A DNA stretch of 18,317 nt from an uncultured bacterium (GTDB taxonomy: Bacteria > Patescibacteriota > Minisyncoccia > Phycocordibacterales > GWA1-40-21): NCBI GenBank assembly GCA_903868205.1, contig CAIPUJ010000060.1, forward strand, positions 1-18,317. The letters run 5' to 3'. This document shows positions 6,057-12,912 of this stretch, in pieces. The translations under genes and the position numbers were made by a program. Below the pieces are notes generated by a model. That model was not told the DNA's origin, did no database searches, and worked only from the letters and a program-made list of their open reading frames with translations. Numbering within the stretch: the first letter of the stretch is position 1; each line of letters starts with the position of its first letter.

Positions 6057-8216
6057 TTACTTTAGTAGTTTATCTGGTCTGTGGTTGGGACATAACTTAT
6101 CACTGCAACGTTCAGGTATGGTTTTGGTGCCTTCCATCATAAGAGCTCCACAAGTAGGGCAGAGATTTCCTGTTGGTTTTGCTTTTATTGCATTCTTACA
6201 TTTTGGATAGTTGGTACAGCTATAGAACACACCAAATCTTCCTCTACGTTCAGACATTTCACCTGTTTTACATACAGGGCATTTTACTCCGGTTGTATTT
6301 TGTGGAGCGCCTTCTCCTTTTTTAATGTATTTACATTTTGGATAGTTTGCGCAAGCAATGAATCTCCCAAATCTTCCATCTCTTTCTACAAGTTTACCTA
6401 CACCACACTCAGGACAAATTTCTCCAGTTTCTTTGGGTCCTTCAAGTTCTTCACCTGTTATTTTTCTTGCTCCTACACAATCAGGGAAGTTTTTACAGCT
6501 TAGGAATTTACCTGTTTTAGAAAGTTTGATAACCATGGATTCTCCACATTTTGGACATTTGTGTTTTGGATCTGCTTCACCAAGATTTGTAATCTTTTCT
6601 ATTTTATCTTTTGCTTTTACATCTTTTAGGAAAGGACCATAGAAATCTTTCAAAGTTTTTTCATATTCTCTTTTCCCATTTGAAATATCGTCTAACTTGT
6701 CTTCCATGTCAGCTGTAAATGTATCGCTTATGTATTCTGCGAAATTGTTTTCTAAGAAATCACTCACTACTTCTCCAGTATCCGTAGGGAAAAGAGTTTT
6801 GTTTTGTTTTTCAACATAACCTCTTGTTTCAATAGTCTTCATAATAGAAGCATATGTAGAAGGTCTACCTATACCTCTTTTTTCAAGCTCTTTGATTAAA
6901 CCAGCCTCGGTATATCTTCCTGGTGGTTCTGTGAATTTTTCTTGACTTCGAATATCTAAAAGATTCAAAGCATCACCTTCTTTTACCTTTGGAAGTTCAA
7001 CATCTTCACCACGAGCATCTGGATCTGCCTTAAGCCATCCATCAAAAAGCATTCTTGAGCCGTTTATAGAGAACGTAGGGATTTCATTATTTACTATTGC
7101 AGTAATCTTTGTTCTAAGAATTTTTGCATCTGTCATTTGAGATGCAACGGTTCTTTGCCATATTAAACGATACAGATGCGCTTGCTCGTCATTTGCGCCA
7201 GCCATTTCTTTGTTTACATCTGTAGGGCGGATAGCTTCGTGAGCTTCTTGAGCATTTTTGCTTTTTGTTACAAATACATTTCTTTTTGCATAGTCTGCTC
7301 CGTATTTCTTATTTACCAAATTACCAATCTGATCAAGCGCAGTTACACTTAGGTTTGTGCTATCTGTTCTCATATATGTAATGAGACCAGCTTCGTACAA
7401 TCTTTGAGCGACCATCATTGTTTTTGATGGAGCATATCCTAAACGAGTACTTGCTGTTTGTTGGAGTGTAGAAGTTGTAAATGGAGCTTTTGGTGATCTC
7501 TTAGCTTCTGTTTCTGTAACACTTTTTACAGACCAAGGTTCTTTTTTTGCTGTATCAAGAATTTTTTCAACTTCTTTTATATCTCTAGGTTCTTTGTCAC
7601 ATCCAAAAGTTATTTTTACTCTATCTTTGGTTTCAGTATCGGCTTCAATAACCCAGAATTGTTCAGGGTTGAATGCACGTATTTCTCTTTCTCTTTCCAT
7701 TATGATTCTAAGAGCAGGGGATTGTACACGTCCAGCAGAAAGTCCGTATCTTACTTTTTTCCAAATAAGGCCAGAGAGGTCATATCCTACAAGTCTATCT
7801 AGTACTCTTCTTGCTTCCTGTGCCTTTCTCAAGTTCTCATCTATATCACGAGGATTTTTGATTGCTTCTTTAATAGCATCTTTTGTAATTTCATAGAAAC
7901 AAACCCTCTTTGGATTTTTGAGCCCAATAGCCTCTTTGATGTGCCATGCAATAGCTTCTCCTTCTCGGTCAGGGTCGGTTGCGAGTAATACTTCTTCCGC
8001 TTTGTTTGAAAGAGATTTAAGTTCAGCAACAACTTTTTCTTTGCCTGGACTTATTTCATAATGGGGAATAAAGCCACCTTCTATATCAATAGCTTTTTTG
8101 TTGCTTTTTGGTAAATCACGAATATGCCCGATGCTTGCACGCACTGTATATGATCCTTCCAAATATTTTTCTATGGTCTTCGCTTTTGACGGAGACTCTA
8201 CGATTAATAACTTCAT
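6057..8216 (-). CDS. topA: DNA topoisomerase I (type IA)
   Basis: TopA relaxes negatively supercoiled DNA by transient single-strand cleavage. The Toprim domain opens with LLIVESPSKAKTIEKYL (E7) and carries DPDREGEA at 81-88. The catalytic tyrosine is Y281 in LITYMRTDST, the AGRVQSPAL segment is at about 161-169, and the core includes the conserved EAHEAIRPT and RGIGRPSTYA blocks. The C-terminus has four zinc-ribbon repeats beginning CPKCG, CPECG, CPVC and CPTCG; the last is an incomplete-looking C-x-C pair ending in CPNH. At 719 residues it is of normal length. I chose the ATG at 8216 because the protein alignment begins there; two further in-frame ATGs at 8225 and 8255 would add residues not found in the family. 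A TGGTATATT element lies 12 bases upstream. Confidence 0.97.
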   Translation of the reverse strand: MKLLIVESPSKAKTIEKYLEGSYTVRASIGHIRDLPKSNKKAIDIEGGFIPHYEISPGKEKVVAELKSLSNKAEEVLLATDPDREGEAIAWHIKEAIGLKNPKRVCFYEITKDAIKEAIKNPRDIDENLRKAQEARRVLDRLVGYDLSGLIWKKVRYGLSAGRVQSPALRIIMEREREIRAFNPEQFWVIEADTETKDRVKITFGCDKEPRDIKEVEKILDTAKKEPWSVKSVTETEAKRSPKAPFTTSTLQQTASTRLGYAPSKTMMVAQRLYEAGLITYMRTDSTNLSVTALDQIGNLVNKKYGADYAKRNVFVTKSKNAQEAHEAIRPTDVNKEMAGANDEQAHLYRLIWQRTVASQMTDAKILRTKITAIVNNEIPTFSINGSRMLFDGWLKADPDARGEDVELPKVKEGDALNLLDIRSQEKFTEPPGRYTEAGLIKELEKRGIGRPSTYASIMKTIETRGYVEKQNKTLFPTDTGEVVSDFLENNFAEYISDTFTADMEDKLDDISNGKREYEKTLKDFYGPFLKDVKAKDKIEKITNLGEADPKHKCPKCGESMVIKLSKTGKFLSCKNFPDCVGARKITGEELEGPKETGEICPECGVGKLVERDGRFGRFIACANYPKCKYIKKGEGAPQNTTGVKCPVCKTGEMSERRGRFGVFYSCTNYPKCKNAIKAKPTGNLCPTCGALMMEGTKTIPERCSDKLCPNHRPDKLLK

Positions 8217-8228
8217 ATGATTCATACT

Positions 8229-8237
8229 AATATACCA
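8229..8237 (-). promoter_or_regulatory. Extended -10 element of topA
   Basis: Minus strand TGG-TATATT (8237-8229) ends 12 bases before the ATG at 8216, so the predicted leader is about 5 bases. TTGCTA 15 bp upstream is a possible -35. Confidence 0.5.
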
Positions 8238-8260
8238 TATTTCAGTTTTTAGCAAATTAT

Positions 8261-8269
8261 TGGTATAAT
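8261..8269 (+). promoter_or_regulatory. Extended -10 element divergent from topA
   Basis: TGG-TATAAT is a full TGn extended -10 with a consensus hexamer, 30 bases before the ATG at 8299. The matching -35 position is poor, which is common for extended -10 promoters. It probably drives the next two plus-strand genes. Confidence 0.6.
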
Positions 8270-8298
8270 TTTGTAATTAATAGCTAACATATAAAACG

Positions 8299-8472
8299 AT
8301 GAAAAATAAAAGTTCAAAGATTGGTTTAGGTATCCTTTTAATATTATTAAGTTCCTTTACGGTAGGTAATGTGTGTTTTTCTAGTGCGGAATGTCTCGGG
8401 TATTCTTTTGTCCCATTATGTTTAATTATTGGCGGAGCTTATTTAATATACAAAGCAATAAAAAGTAGTTAA
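8299..8472 (+). CDS. Small two-helix membrane protein, 57 residues
   Basis: An ATG frame just downstream of a consensus extended -10. The product has a short lysine-rich N-terminus (MKNKSSK), a hydrophobic helix at about residues 8-24, a short loop with two cysteines (VCFSSAEC, 25-32), a second hydrophobic helix at about 36-52, and a lysine-containing end. This follows the positive-inside pattern for both termini in the cytoplasm and a small extracytoplasmic loop, where the two cysteines could form a disulfide. Sixteen bases separate it from the next gene, suggesting co-transcription. No family recognised; function unknown. Confidence 0.6.
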   Translation: MKNKSSKIGLGILLILLSSFTVGNVCFSSAECLGYSFVPLCLIIGGAYLIYKAIKSS

Positions 8473-8488
8473 ATATTAAAATCTAAAA

Positions 8489-9013
8489 ATGAACCTTCTT
8501 GTTTCGTCAGTTGTCGCCTATATACTGGGGGTTATATCAAACTATTCTTATGGTTGGTTAATTATAAAATTTAAAAAAGGGAAAAAAGATGAATTATTTA
8601 AAATACTAGATGATGTAGACGGTTGGGAGTCATCAGATGGTGAAGTATTTTTTTATATAGATAATCCTGATTATAAAATAAAGATAAATGAGGGAAGAGA
8701 TCTTCTGAGTGAAAGATTTAAAAAATTTCCAGACAGAGATCATGATCGTATTTCGTGGGTTGAAGTCAAATATAAGGAAGCGGTATTTTTTGGTTGGAAT
8801 TTTATGCATTTAGATGGTTTTAGATATCTAGTACCTGTTCCCAGAACACAGGAAAAATCTGACAAATCTTTCTATGATTATTATGATATTAGTAATATAG
8901 AAGTTAAAGTTTTTAAAATAATTGGTCAATCGATTTTAACAATAGAGCCAAACAAGATCGAGGGCTTAAAAAGTATTGCCAGAATACTAGGAATTGTTAT
9001 TACTGAACTATAG
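8489..9013 (+). CDS. Hypothetical membrane-anchored protein, 174 residues
   Basis: I do not recognise this protein. It has a hydrophobic N-terminal segment (about residues 3-28, SSVVAYILGVISNY onward) followed by a basic stretch (KFKKGKKDE), so a single N-terminal membrane anchor with a cytoplasmic soluble domain is likely. The soluble part is rich in aromatic residues, aspartate and lysine (FYIDNPDYKIKI, YDYYDISN) and reads as alternating strands and helices. It follows the 57-residue membrane protein by 16 bases. Its stop is three bases from the copied dprA end at 9016-9054, so its 3' boundary coincides with a possible recombination junction. No catalytic motif is visible. Confidence 0.6.
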   Translation: MNLLVSSVVAYILGVISNYSYGWLIIKFKKGKKDELFKILDDVDGWESSDGEVFFYIDNPDYKIKINEGRDLLSERFKKFPDRDHDRISWVEVKYKEAVFFGWNFMHLDGFRYLVPVPRTQEKSDKSFYDYYDISNIEVKVFKIIGQSILTIEPNKIEGLKSIARILGIVITEL

Positions 9014-9015
9014 TA

Positions 9016-9054
9016 TTAAATAAGTCTTATCTCTCCTAAACTCTCCTCTATAAC
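9016..9054 (-). pseudogene. Detached copy of the dprA 3' end
   Basis: On the minus strand this segment encodes IEESLGEIRLI followed by TAA, the same eleven residues and stop that end the intact dprA at 9742. Over the 36 shared bases five differ, and each is a third-position synonymous change (TTA/TTG, GGA/GGG, GAG/GAA, AGA/AGG, ATT/ATA). Upstream the similarity ends one codon before the match, with an in-frame stop. This is a remnant of another dprA allele, not a gene. Confidence 0.85.
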
Positions 9055-9096
9055 TTATCAATGACTGTCCTTGCTAAAAAATTTAAATTAAATTGG

Positions 9097-9126
9097 TTGG
9101 ATTTTTATTTTACAAAACATTATAAT
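9097..9126 (+). promoter_or_regulatory. Leaderless-type promoter of the 153-residue gene
   Basis: -35 TTGGAT (9097-9102), 18-bp spacer, consensus -10 TATAAT (9121-9126), then seven bases to the ATG at 9134. Transcription should start at the A of the start codon. Confidence 0.7.
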
Positions 9127-9133
9127 TGTTCGA

Positions 9134-9595
9134 ATGAATCAAAATAATTTTGAACAAATAAAAGTAAAGGCTAAAGAAATATTTGAAAAACAAAAAATAG
9201 TTTATTGTCCATTTTTTAAAACGAATATCGTTTTAAATTCTGATGGTTTTAATCATTTACAATTTAAAGGTAATAGAATGCCAAGAAATTTAGATGAACA
9301 GATATTAAAATTAACTCTACTACCGAAAGCATTACAGGTTATAAAAAATTCAGGAACTCTTCAGGAATACAGAAAGGGAATTGAAAAAATTGGTAAGGTG
9401 GGTAGGGATGGTTTTTGTAAAACGAAGAATACTGAATACTGGGCATTTCATGCAATTGTTGGAAAAGATCACTTAAGAAAAATAGTTGTTATTACAAAGA
9501 AAACCGGTGACAGTCAGATTATCTTTTGGAGTGTAATGCCACATAGAAAATTTAATAATCAAAAACTTTATGAAGATGGCATTGAGGATTTTTAG
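9134..9595 (+). CDS. Small protein, possible BECR/RelE-like nuclease fold
   Basis: 153 residues, no signal or membrane segment. The order of elements is a helical N-terminus, a strand pair (IVYCPFFKTNIVLN), an F-N-H-L helix start, a conserved-looking LLPKALQVIKNSGTLQEYR helix, then C-terminal strands with YWAFHAIV, KIVVITK and IIFWSVMPHR. From memory, this pattern (H-L early, LLP..IK.SGTLQ, then strands ending in FWSVMP) is common in small proteins of Patescibacteria and recalls Barnase-EndoU-ColicinE5/RelE (BECR) nuclease-fold proteins, some of which are toxins. This is inference, and the catalytic residues are not assigned. No antitoxin-like protein gene is adjacent. The gene lies between two dprA 3' ends and converges on the candidate RNA at 9601-9692. 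Its mRNA is probably leaderless. Confidence 0.65.
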   Translation: MNQNNFEQIKVKAKEIFEKQKIVYCPFFKTNIVLNSDGFNHLQFKGNRMPRNLDEQILKLTLLPKALQVIKNSGTLQEYRKGIEKIGKVGRDGFCKTKNTEYWAFHAIVGKDHLRKIVVITKKTGDSQIIFWSVMPHRKFNNQKLYEDGIEDF

Positions 9596-9600
9596 ATAAC

Positions 9601-9692
9601 AAAAAAACCCTCTATTCAGAGAGTTGCTTTGTTATGCCTGCCTTCAGCTTAGGTAATCCTTAGCCGATAAGGGGCTTTCGCCCACAGGCACA
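9601..9692 (-). ncRNA. Candidate small structured RNA, three-way junction with terminator
   Basis: Minus strand, about 90 nt. An outer stem TGTGCCTG (about 9692-9685) / CAGGCATA (about 9640-9633) encloses two hairpins. One is GGGC-GAAA-GCCC, with a GNRA tetraloop. The other is CGGCTAAGG-ATTA-CCTAAGCTG, with one A-A mismatch. A terminator follows: AACTCTC-TGAATA-GAGGGTT (9625-9606) and T7 (9607-9601). An extended -10 promoter lies directly upstream. CCUAAG facing UAAGG differs by one base from the 11-nt GAAA-tetraloop receptor (CCUAAG/UAUGG). It matches no tmRNA, SRP, 6S, RNase P or riboswitch consensus that I know. It sits downstream of dprA, so a long dprA 3' tail is the alternative. Confidence 0.6.
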
Positions 9693-9697
9693 TTTGT

Positions 9698-9725
9698 ATA
9701 TTAGCATGTTTTTATAAAAAAGCAA
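9698..9725 (-). promoter_or_regulatory. Candidate promoter of the small RNA
   Basis: Minus strand: -35 TTGCTT (9725-9720), 16-bp spacer ending in TGC, -10 TAATAT (9703-9698), an extended -10 arrangement. The predicted start, about seven bases on, coincides with the outer stem of the RNA. Confidence 0.5.
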
Positions 9726-9728
9726 AAG

Positions 9729-9737
9729 TTATCCACA
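9729..9737 (+). promoter_or_regulatory. Single DnaA-box-like 9-mer
   Basis: TTATCCACA is the consensus DnaA box. I saw no second perfect copy in the window, so this is not evidence for an origin. Confidence 0.2.
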
Positions 9738-9741
9738 TTCT

Positions 9742-10614
9742 TTATATAAGCCTTATTTCCCCCAAACTCTCCTCTATAAGACCTTTAATCTCCATTATAG
9801 AAATAATTGCATTCGCTTGAGATATCGGCATTTTGAGTGTACGAATCAATTCGTCTTTTGGTAGAGGTTCTTTTAAGATTTTAATCACAAGTAATTCTTC
9901 ATCTGAACAGTCGGAATATTTTAATTCCAAATTTTTTGGAGTTTCATCTATTTTAAATCCAAGAGCTTCAAGAATGTCTTCACTGGATCGTATCGGTGTC
10001 GCTCCAAGTCTCAAAAGCATGTTTGGCCCTTCAGAATTTTTAGAAAATATTGAACCAGGAACAGTGAATACATCTCTATTGTATTCAGTCGCATATTTGG
10101 AAGTGATAAGAGTGCCAGATTTAATTTCAGCTTCTATTACAAGTGTTGCATGGGAGAGTCCAGCCATAATTCTATTCCTCTGTGGGAAGCTATATGCCGT
10201 TGCTCTGAATTTTGGTTCAAATTCTGAAATTAATGCTCCGCCATTTTCTAAAATCTTTTCTGCGAGACCTTTGTGTGTACTTGGATACAGTACAGATTCA
10301 TCGAGTCCTGACCCTGGGACTGCTATTGTCTTAAGTCCTGCTTCAAGTGCAGCTCTGTGAGCAATACCATCTATACCAAGAGCTAGTCCAGATACTATTG
10401 TAATATTATATCCCCGAAGTCCAGCTATTAATTTCTCACAAACTTCTTTTCCATATGGAGTGTATTTGCGAGAGCCGACAACACAAAGTAATTTGCTTTC
10501 AGGATTCGGTAATTTGCCTTGGAGATACAACTGAGTTGGCGGATCAGAAATTTCCTGAAGCATTTCTGGTATTTCTTCACTTTTTAATATTTGCATTTCA
10601 AAATCCTTAAGCAT
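9742..10614 (-). CDS. dprA: DNA-processing protein DprA (Smf)
   Basis: DprA binds incoming single-stranded DNA during natural transformation and loads RecA. The Rossmann-like core shows VGSRKYTPYG (about 46-55), SGLALGIDGIAHRAALEAG (75-93), the GSGLD...YP segment, FPQRNRIMAGLS (143-154), EAEIKSGTLIT (161-171) and VFTVPGS (182-188). The C-terminal about 65 residues form the winged-helix domain found in many DprA proteins. Its 290 residues are normal, although the N-terminal SAM-like domain is minimal. The ATG at 10614 begins eight bases after an extended -10 (TGC-TAAAAT), supporting a nearly leaderless mRNA from this start. The last eleven codons exist a second time at 9016-9054. DprA with com genes is common in Patescibacteria, consistent with DNA uptake. 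Confidence 0.95.
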   Translation of the reverse strand: MLKDFEMQILKSEEIPEMLQEISDPPTQLYLQGKLPNPESKLLCVVGSRKYTPYGKEVCEKLIAGLRGYNITIVSGLALGIDGIAHRAALEAGLKTIAVPGSGLDESVLYPSTHKGLAEKILENGGALISEFEPKFRATAYSFPQRNRIMAGLSHATLVIEAEIKSGTLITSKYATEYNRDVFTVPGSIFSKNSEGPNMLLRLGATPIRSSEDILEALGFKIDETPKNLELKYSDCSDEELLVIKILKEPLPKDELIRTLKMPISQANAIISIMEIKGLIEESLGEIRLI

Positions 10615-10622
10615 TTGAGTTT

Positions 10623-10631
10623 ATTTTAGCA
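10623..10631 (-). promoter_or_regulatory. Extended -10 promoter of dprA
   Basis: Minus strand TGC-TAAAAT (10631-10623), eight bases from the ATG at 10614. The -35 region has no strong hexamer at 17 bp. Confidence 0.55.
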
Positions 10632-10651
10632 TTTGCTACAATAAACAAAAG

Positions 10652-10680
10652 CCTAAAATATAAAAACTTTATATTTTAGG
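10652..10680. repeat. Perfect AT-rich inverted repeat between dprA and serS
   Basis: CCTAAAATATAAA (10652-10664) pairs perfectly with TTTATATTTTAGG (10668-10680) around a three-base loop. It lies upstream of both divergent genes; there is no T-run, so a protein-binding site or mRNA hairpin is possible. Confidence 0.6.
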
Positions 10681-10724
10681 TGTAAATTTAATAAAATAAC
10701 GGGCGTAGTAAATACGATTACTTA

Positions 10725-10821
10725 CCCCATGTAGTATTGTGTTTTGCACAAGAAAATTATAAATAATTTTCACTACACGGGGTGATGATTTTTATATTCA
10801 CTTCGTTCATTAAAAATCATC
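10725..10821 (+). promoter_or_regulatory. Structured leader of serS
   Basis: An outer stem CCCCATGTAGT (10725-10735) / ACTACACGGGG (10772-10782, one A-C mismatch) encloses TTGTG-TTTTG-CACAA (10737-10751) and GAAAATTAT-AA-ATAATTTTC (10752-10771). A second element, GATGATTTTTA (10784-10794) / TAAAAATCATC (10811-10821), is a perfect 11-pair stem that ends on the base before the serS ATG. There is no Shine-Dalgarno sequence, and no T-box core (GGTGGTACCGCG) was seen. Probably a cis-regulatory or protective mRNA structure. Confidence 0.5.
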
Positions 10822-12099
10822 ATGTTAGACATAAAATTCATCAGAGAGAACAAAGACCTTATAGCTGAGGCATCAAGAAAGAAGCACGTTAAATTTGACG
10901 TTGAGCTTTTGATAAAAGCAGACGACAAAAGAAAAGAGCTTCTTGCTTCCACAGAGAAAATGAGATCTGAACAGAATGATGTCTCAAAGAGATTGCCGCA
11001 ACTTACAGATGCTGGTGCAAAAGCGGAGCTTCTTTCTCAGATGAAAGTTTTGAAAGAAGAAATGCAGAAAGAAGAAGAAAAATTAAAAGAAGTCATGAAA
11101 GAGTGGCAAGCTCTTATGCTTTCTGTTCCAAATGTTCCTGATATTTCTGTTCCAGAAGGAGACACAGATGCAGATAATAAAGAAGTAAAAGTTTGGGGAG
11201 AGATTCCAAAATTTGATTTTATTCCAAAGGATCACATTGAGCTTATGGAAAAGCTTGATCTTGCTGATTTTGAAACTGGTGCGAAGGTTGCTGGATTTAG
11301 AGGTTATTTCCTTAAGAATGAAGGAGCTGAACTTGAATTTGCCGTATGGCAACTTGCTGTAGATTTATTTAGAGCAAAGCGCCCAGAATATTCTATGATG
11401 ATAGTTCCTTCTCTTGTTAGAAGAGAAGCTCTTTTGGGTACAGGATTTTTGCCACAAGGAGAAGATGATTTATACAAGACACAAGATGCTGACTATCTAG
11501 CTGGTACTGCAGAAGTTGCAACTATGGGATATTTTGCTGATAAGACAATTGATAAAAAAGAATTACCTAAAAAAGTTTTAGCTTTTTCTCCTGCATTTAG
11601 AAGAGAGGCAGGGAACTATAGCAAAGATACAAAAGGACTTTATAGAGTTCATGAGTTTATGAAATTTGAACAGGTGATACTTTGTGAAGCTTCACATGAA
11701 GAAAGTGTAAAGAATCATGAAGAACTTCTCGCAAACTCTGAAGATCTTTTGCAAACACTTGGTTTGCCATATCACGTTGTTGTAAACTGTGGTGGAGACT
11801 TGGGTATGGGACAAGTAAAGAAATATGATATAGAAACTTGGATGCCTTCAAAGAATAAATATGGCGAGACACACTCTTGTTCATATTTCCATGATTTCCA
11901 ATGTAGAAGATTAAATATTAGATATAGAGATGAAGATGGTAAACTTAAATTTGCCCACTCATTAAATAATACTGCAGTAGCTACTCCAAGAATTCTAATT
12001 CAAATTGTTGAAAATAATCAACAAGCAGATGGTTCTGTAAAAGTTCCAGAAGCTCTTAGAAAATATATGGGAGGTAAGGAGTTTATAAAGGCTAAGTAG
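10822..12099 (+). CDS. serS: Seryl-tRNA synthetase
   Basis: SerS attaches serine to tRNA-Ser. The N-terminal long coiled-coil arm that grips the tRNA variable arm spans about residues 30-100, rich in K/E heptads. The class II catalytic core has TAE (229-231, serine binding), motif 2 with FRREAGNYSKDTKGLYRVHE (259-278), the IETWMPS segment (337-343) and motif 3 with NNTAVATPRILIQIVENNQQ (about 382-401). The family's CSNCxDFQxRR element is CSYFHDFQCRR here. At 425 residues the length is normal. The 11-pair hairpin at 10784-10821 ends one base before the ATG. Only 12 bases separate it from ftsQ, so they are probably co-transcribed. Confidence 0.97.
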   Translation: MLDIKFIRENKDLIAEASRKKHVKFDVELLIKADDKRKELLASTEKMRSEQNDVSKRLPQLTDAGAKAELLSQMKVLKEEMQKEEEKLKEVMKEWQALMLSVPNVPDISVPEGDTDADNKEVKVWGEIPKFDFIPKDHIELMEKLDLADFETGAKVAGFRGYFLKNEGAELEFAVWQLAVDLFRAKRPEYSMMIVPSLVRREALLGTGFLPQGEDDLYKTQDADYLAGTAEVATMGYFADKTIDKKELPKKVLAFSPAFRREAGNYSKDTKGLYRVHEFMKFEQVILCEASHEESVKNHEELLANSEDLLQTLGLPYHVVVNCGGDLGMGQVKKYDIETWMPSKNKYGETHSCSYFHDFQCRRLNIRYRDEDGKLKFAHSLNNTAVATPRILIQIVENNQQADGSVKVPEALRKYMGGKEFIKAK

Positions 12100-12111
12100 T
12101 TCGTTAAATAA

Positions 12112-12912
12112 ATGCACGCAAAAACAAATATACATTCATCTCTTAAAAAAAGAAGGAGAAAGCATTTTATGTTAAAAATGTATATTTGTTTGTTTTTGGT
12201 TTTGCTCACTATTACTATTTTTGCTTTCCTTACTAATTATAGTGGCGTAAGAATACAAAATATTACTGTAAAAGGCGTTTCTTCTATATCAGAAGGTGAT
12301 ATTTCTAATTTTGTAAAAAATGAAATTTCTTCGAAATATCTATATGTCTTTGCTAAAGACAATATTTTGCTTTTACCGAGATCTACTATCAAGAAAGATT
12401 TATTGGATAATTTTAAAAAAATAGAAATCATAAAGATATCTCTCGGTGGTTTAAGAGATGTTGAGATAACTATAAAAGAAAGAGTGCAGACTGCTCTTTG
12501 GTGCCAAGACAAATGTTTTTTTATGGATTCCAATGGGCTCATATTTGCAGAAGCTCCGGAATTTTCTGGTACACCGTTTCCAGAGTATTTTGGTCTTATA
12601 AATAAAGAGAATCCAATAGGAGAGAATTATTTTGATGCAGAGAAATTTATAAAAATATCTGAACTTTTTGAAAATATTAAAAAATTAGGTTTTCCATTAG
12701 AAAAGTTTGTCGCTTTAGACGCGAGCGAATATGAGATGACTTTTGTTGGAGGAGGGAAGATAGCAACAAATGATAAGCAGGATTTTTCAGAGTCTTTTAA
12801 AAACCTTAAGGCAATTGTAGATAACGGTTTGATAAAAACAGATGAAGCAAGTCTAAAGAAGATTAGTCATATAGATTTGAGATACAATAAAGTTCACTAC
12901 GATTTTAAATGA
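12112..12912 (+). CDS. ftsQ: Cell division protein FtsQ (POTRA domain)
   Basis: FtsQ/DivIB is a bitopic divisome protein that links early and late division proteins outside the membrane. A basic cytoplasmic N-terminus (KKRRRKHF), one transmembrane helix (about residues 22-43) and a POTRA domain (about 46-117, starting VRIQNITVKGVSSIS and ending in VEITIKER) are visible. The following FFMDSNGLIFAEAP and the final HIDLRYNKVHYDFK match the FtsQ beta domain. Overall identity is low but the layout is diagnostic. Start: the ATG at 12112 has no ribosome site, whereas the ATG at 12169 follows AAGGAG by about ten bases and would begin just before the helix; either may be used. The stop overlaps the convergent priA stop. 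Confidence 0.88.
   Translation: MHAKTNIHSSLKKRRRKHFMLKMYICLFLVLLTITIFAFLTNYSGVRIQNITVKGVSSISEGDISNFVKNEISSKYLYVFAKDNILLLPRSTIKKDLLDNFKKIEIIKISLGGLRDVEITIKERVQTALWCQDKCFFMDSNGLIFAEAPEFSGTPFPEYFGLINKENPIGENYFDAEKFIKISELFENIKKLGFPLEKFVALDASEYEMTFVGGGKIATNDKQDFSESFKNLKAIVDNGLIKTDEASLKKISHIDLRYNKVHYDFK

Noticed and set aside
5799..6210. Plus-strand open frames across 5799-6210
   Set aside because: They run through hairpin repeats and the topA 3' end antisense, and lack start signals; products look like translated repeats.
8217..8255. Longer topA with 13 extra N-terminal residues
   Set aside because: The extra residues are absent from the family and would begin upstream of the predicted promoter -10 element.
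9601..9692. c-di-GMP-I riboswitch, SRP RNA or tmRNA
   Set aside because: The tetraloop and receptor resemble the c-di-GMP-I layout, but its conserved junction bases are missing. The SRP GGAA/asymmetric-loop region and the tmRNA tRNA-like ends are also missing.
9729..9737. Perfect DnaA box as evidence for a replication origin
   Set aside because: Only one copy, no cluster, no dnaA or dnaN nearby. A 9-mer can occur by chance in 18 kb of AT-rich DNA.
10725..10821. T-box leader of serS
   Set aside because: No GGTGGTACCGCG-type core and no specifier loop or terminator with T-run found.
12112..12168. Definite exclusion of the first 19 FtsQ residues
   Set aside because: AAGGAG before the ATG at 12169 is suggestive, but leaderless or coupled starts are common here, so the longer form was kept.
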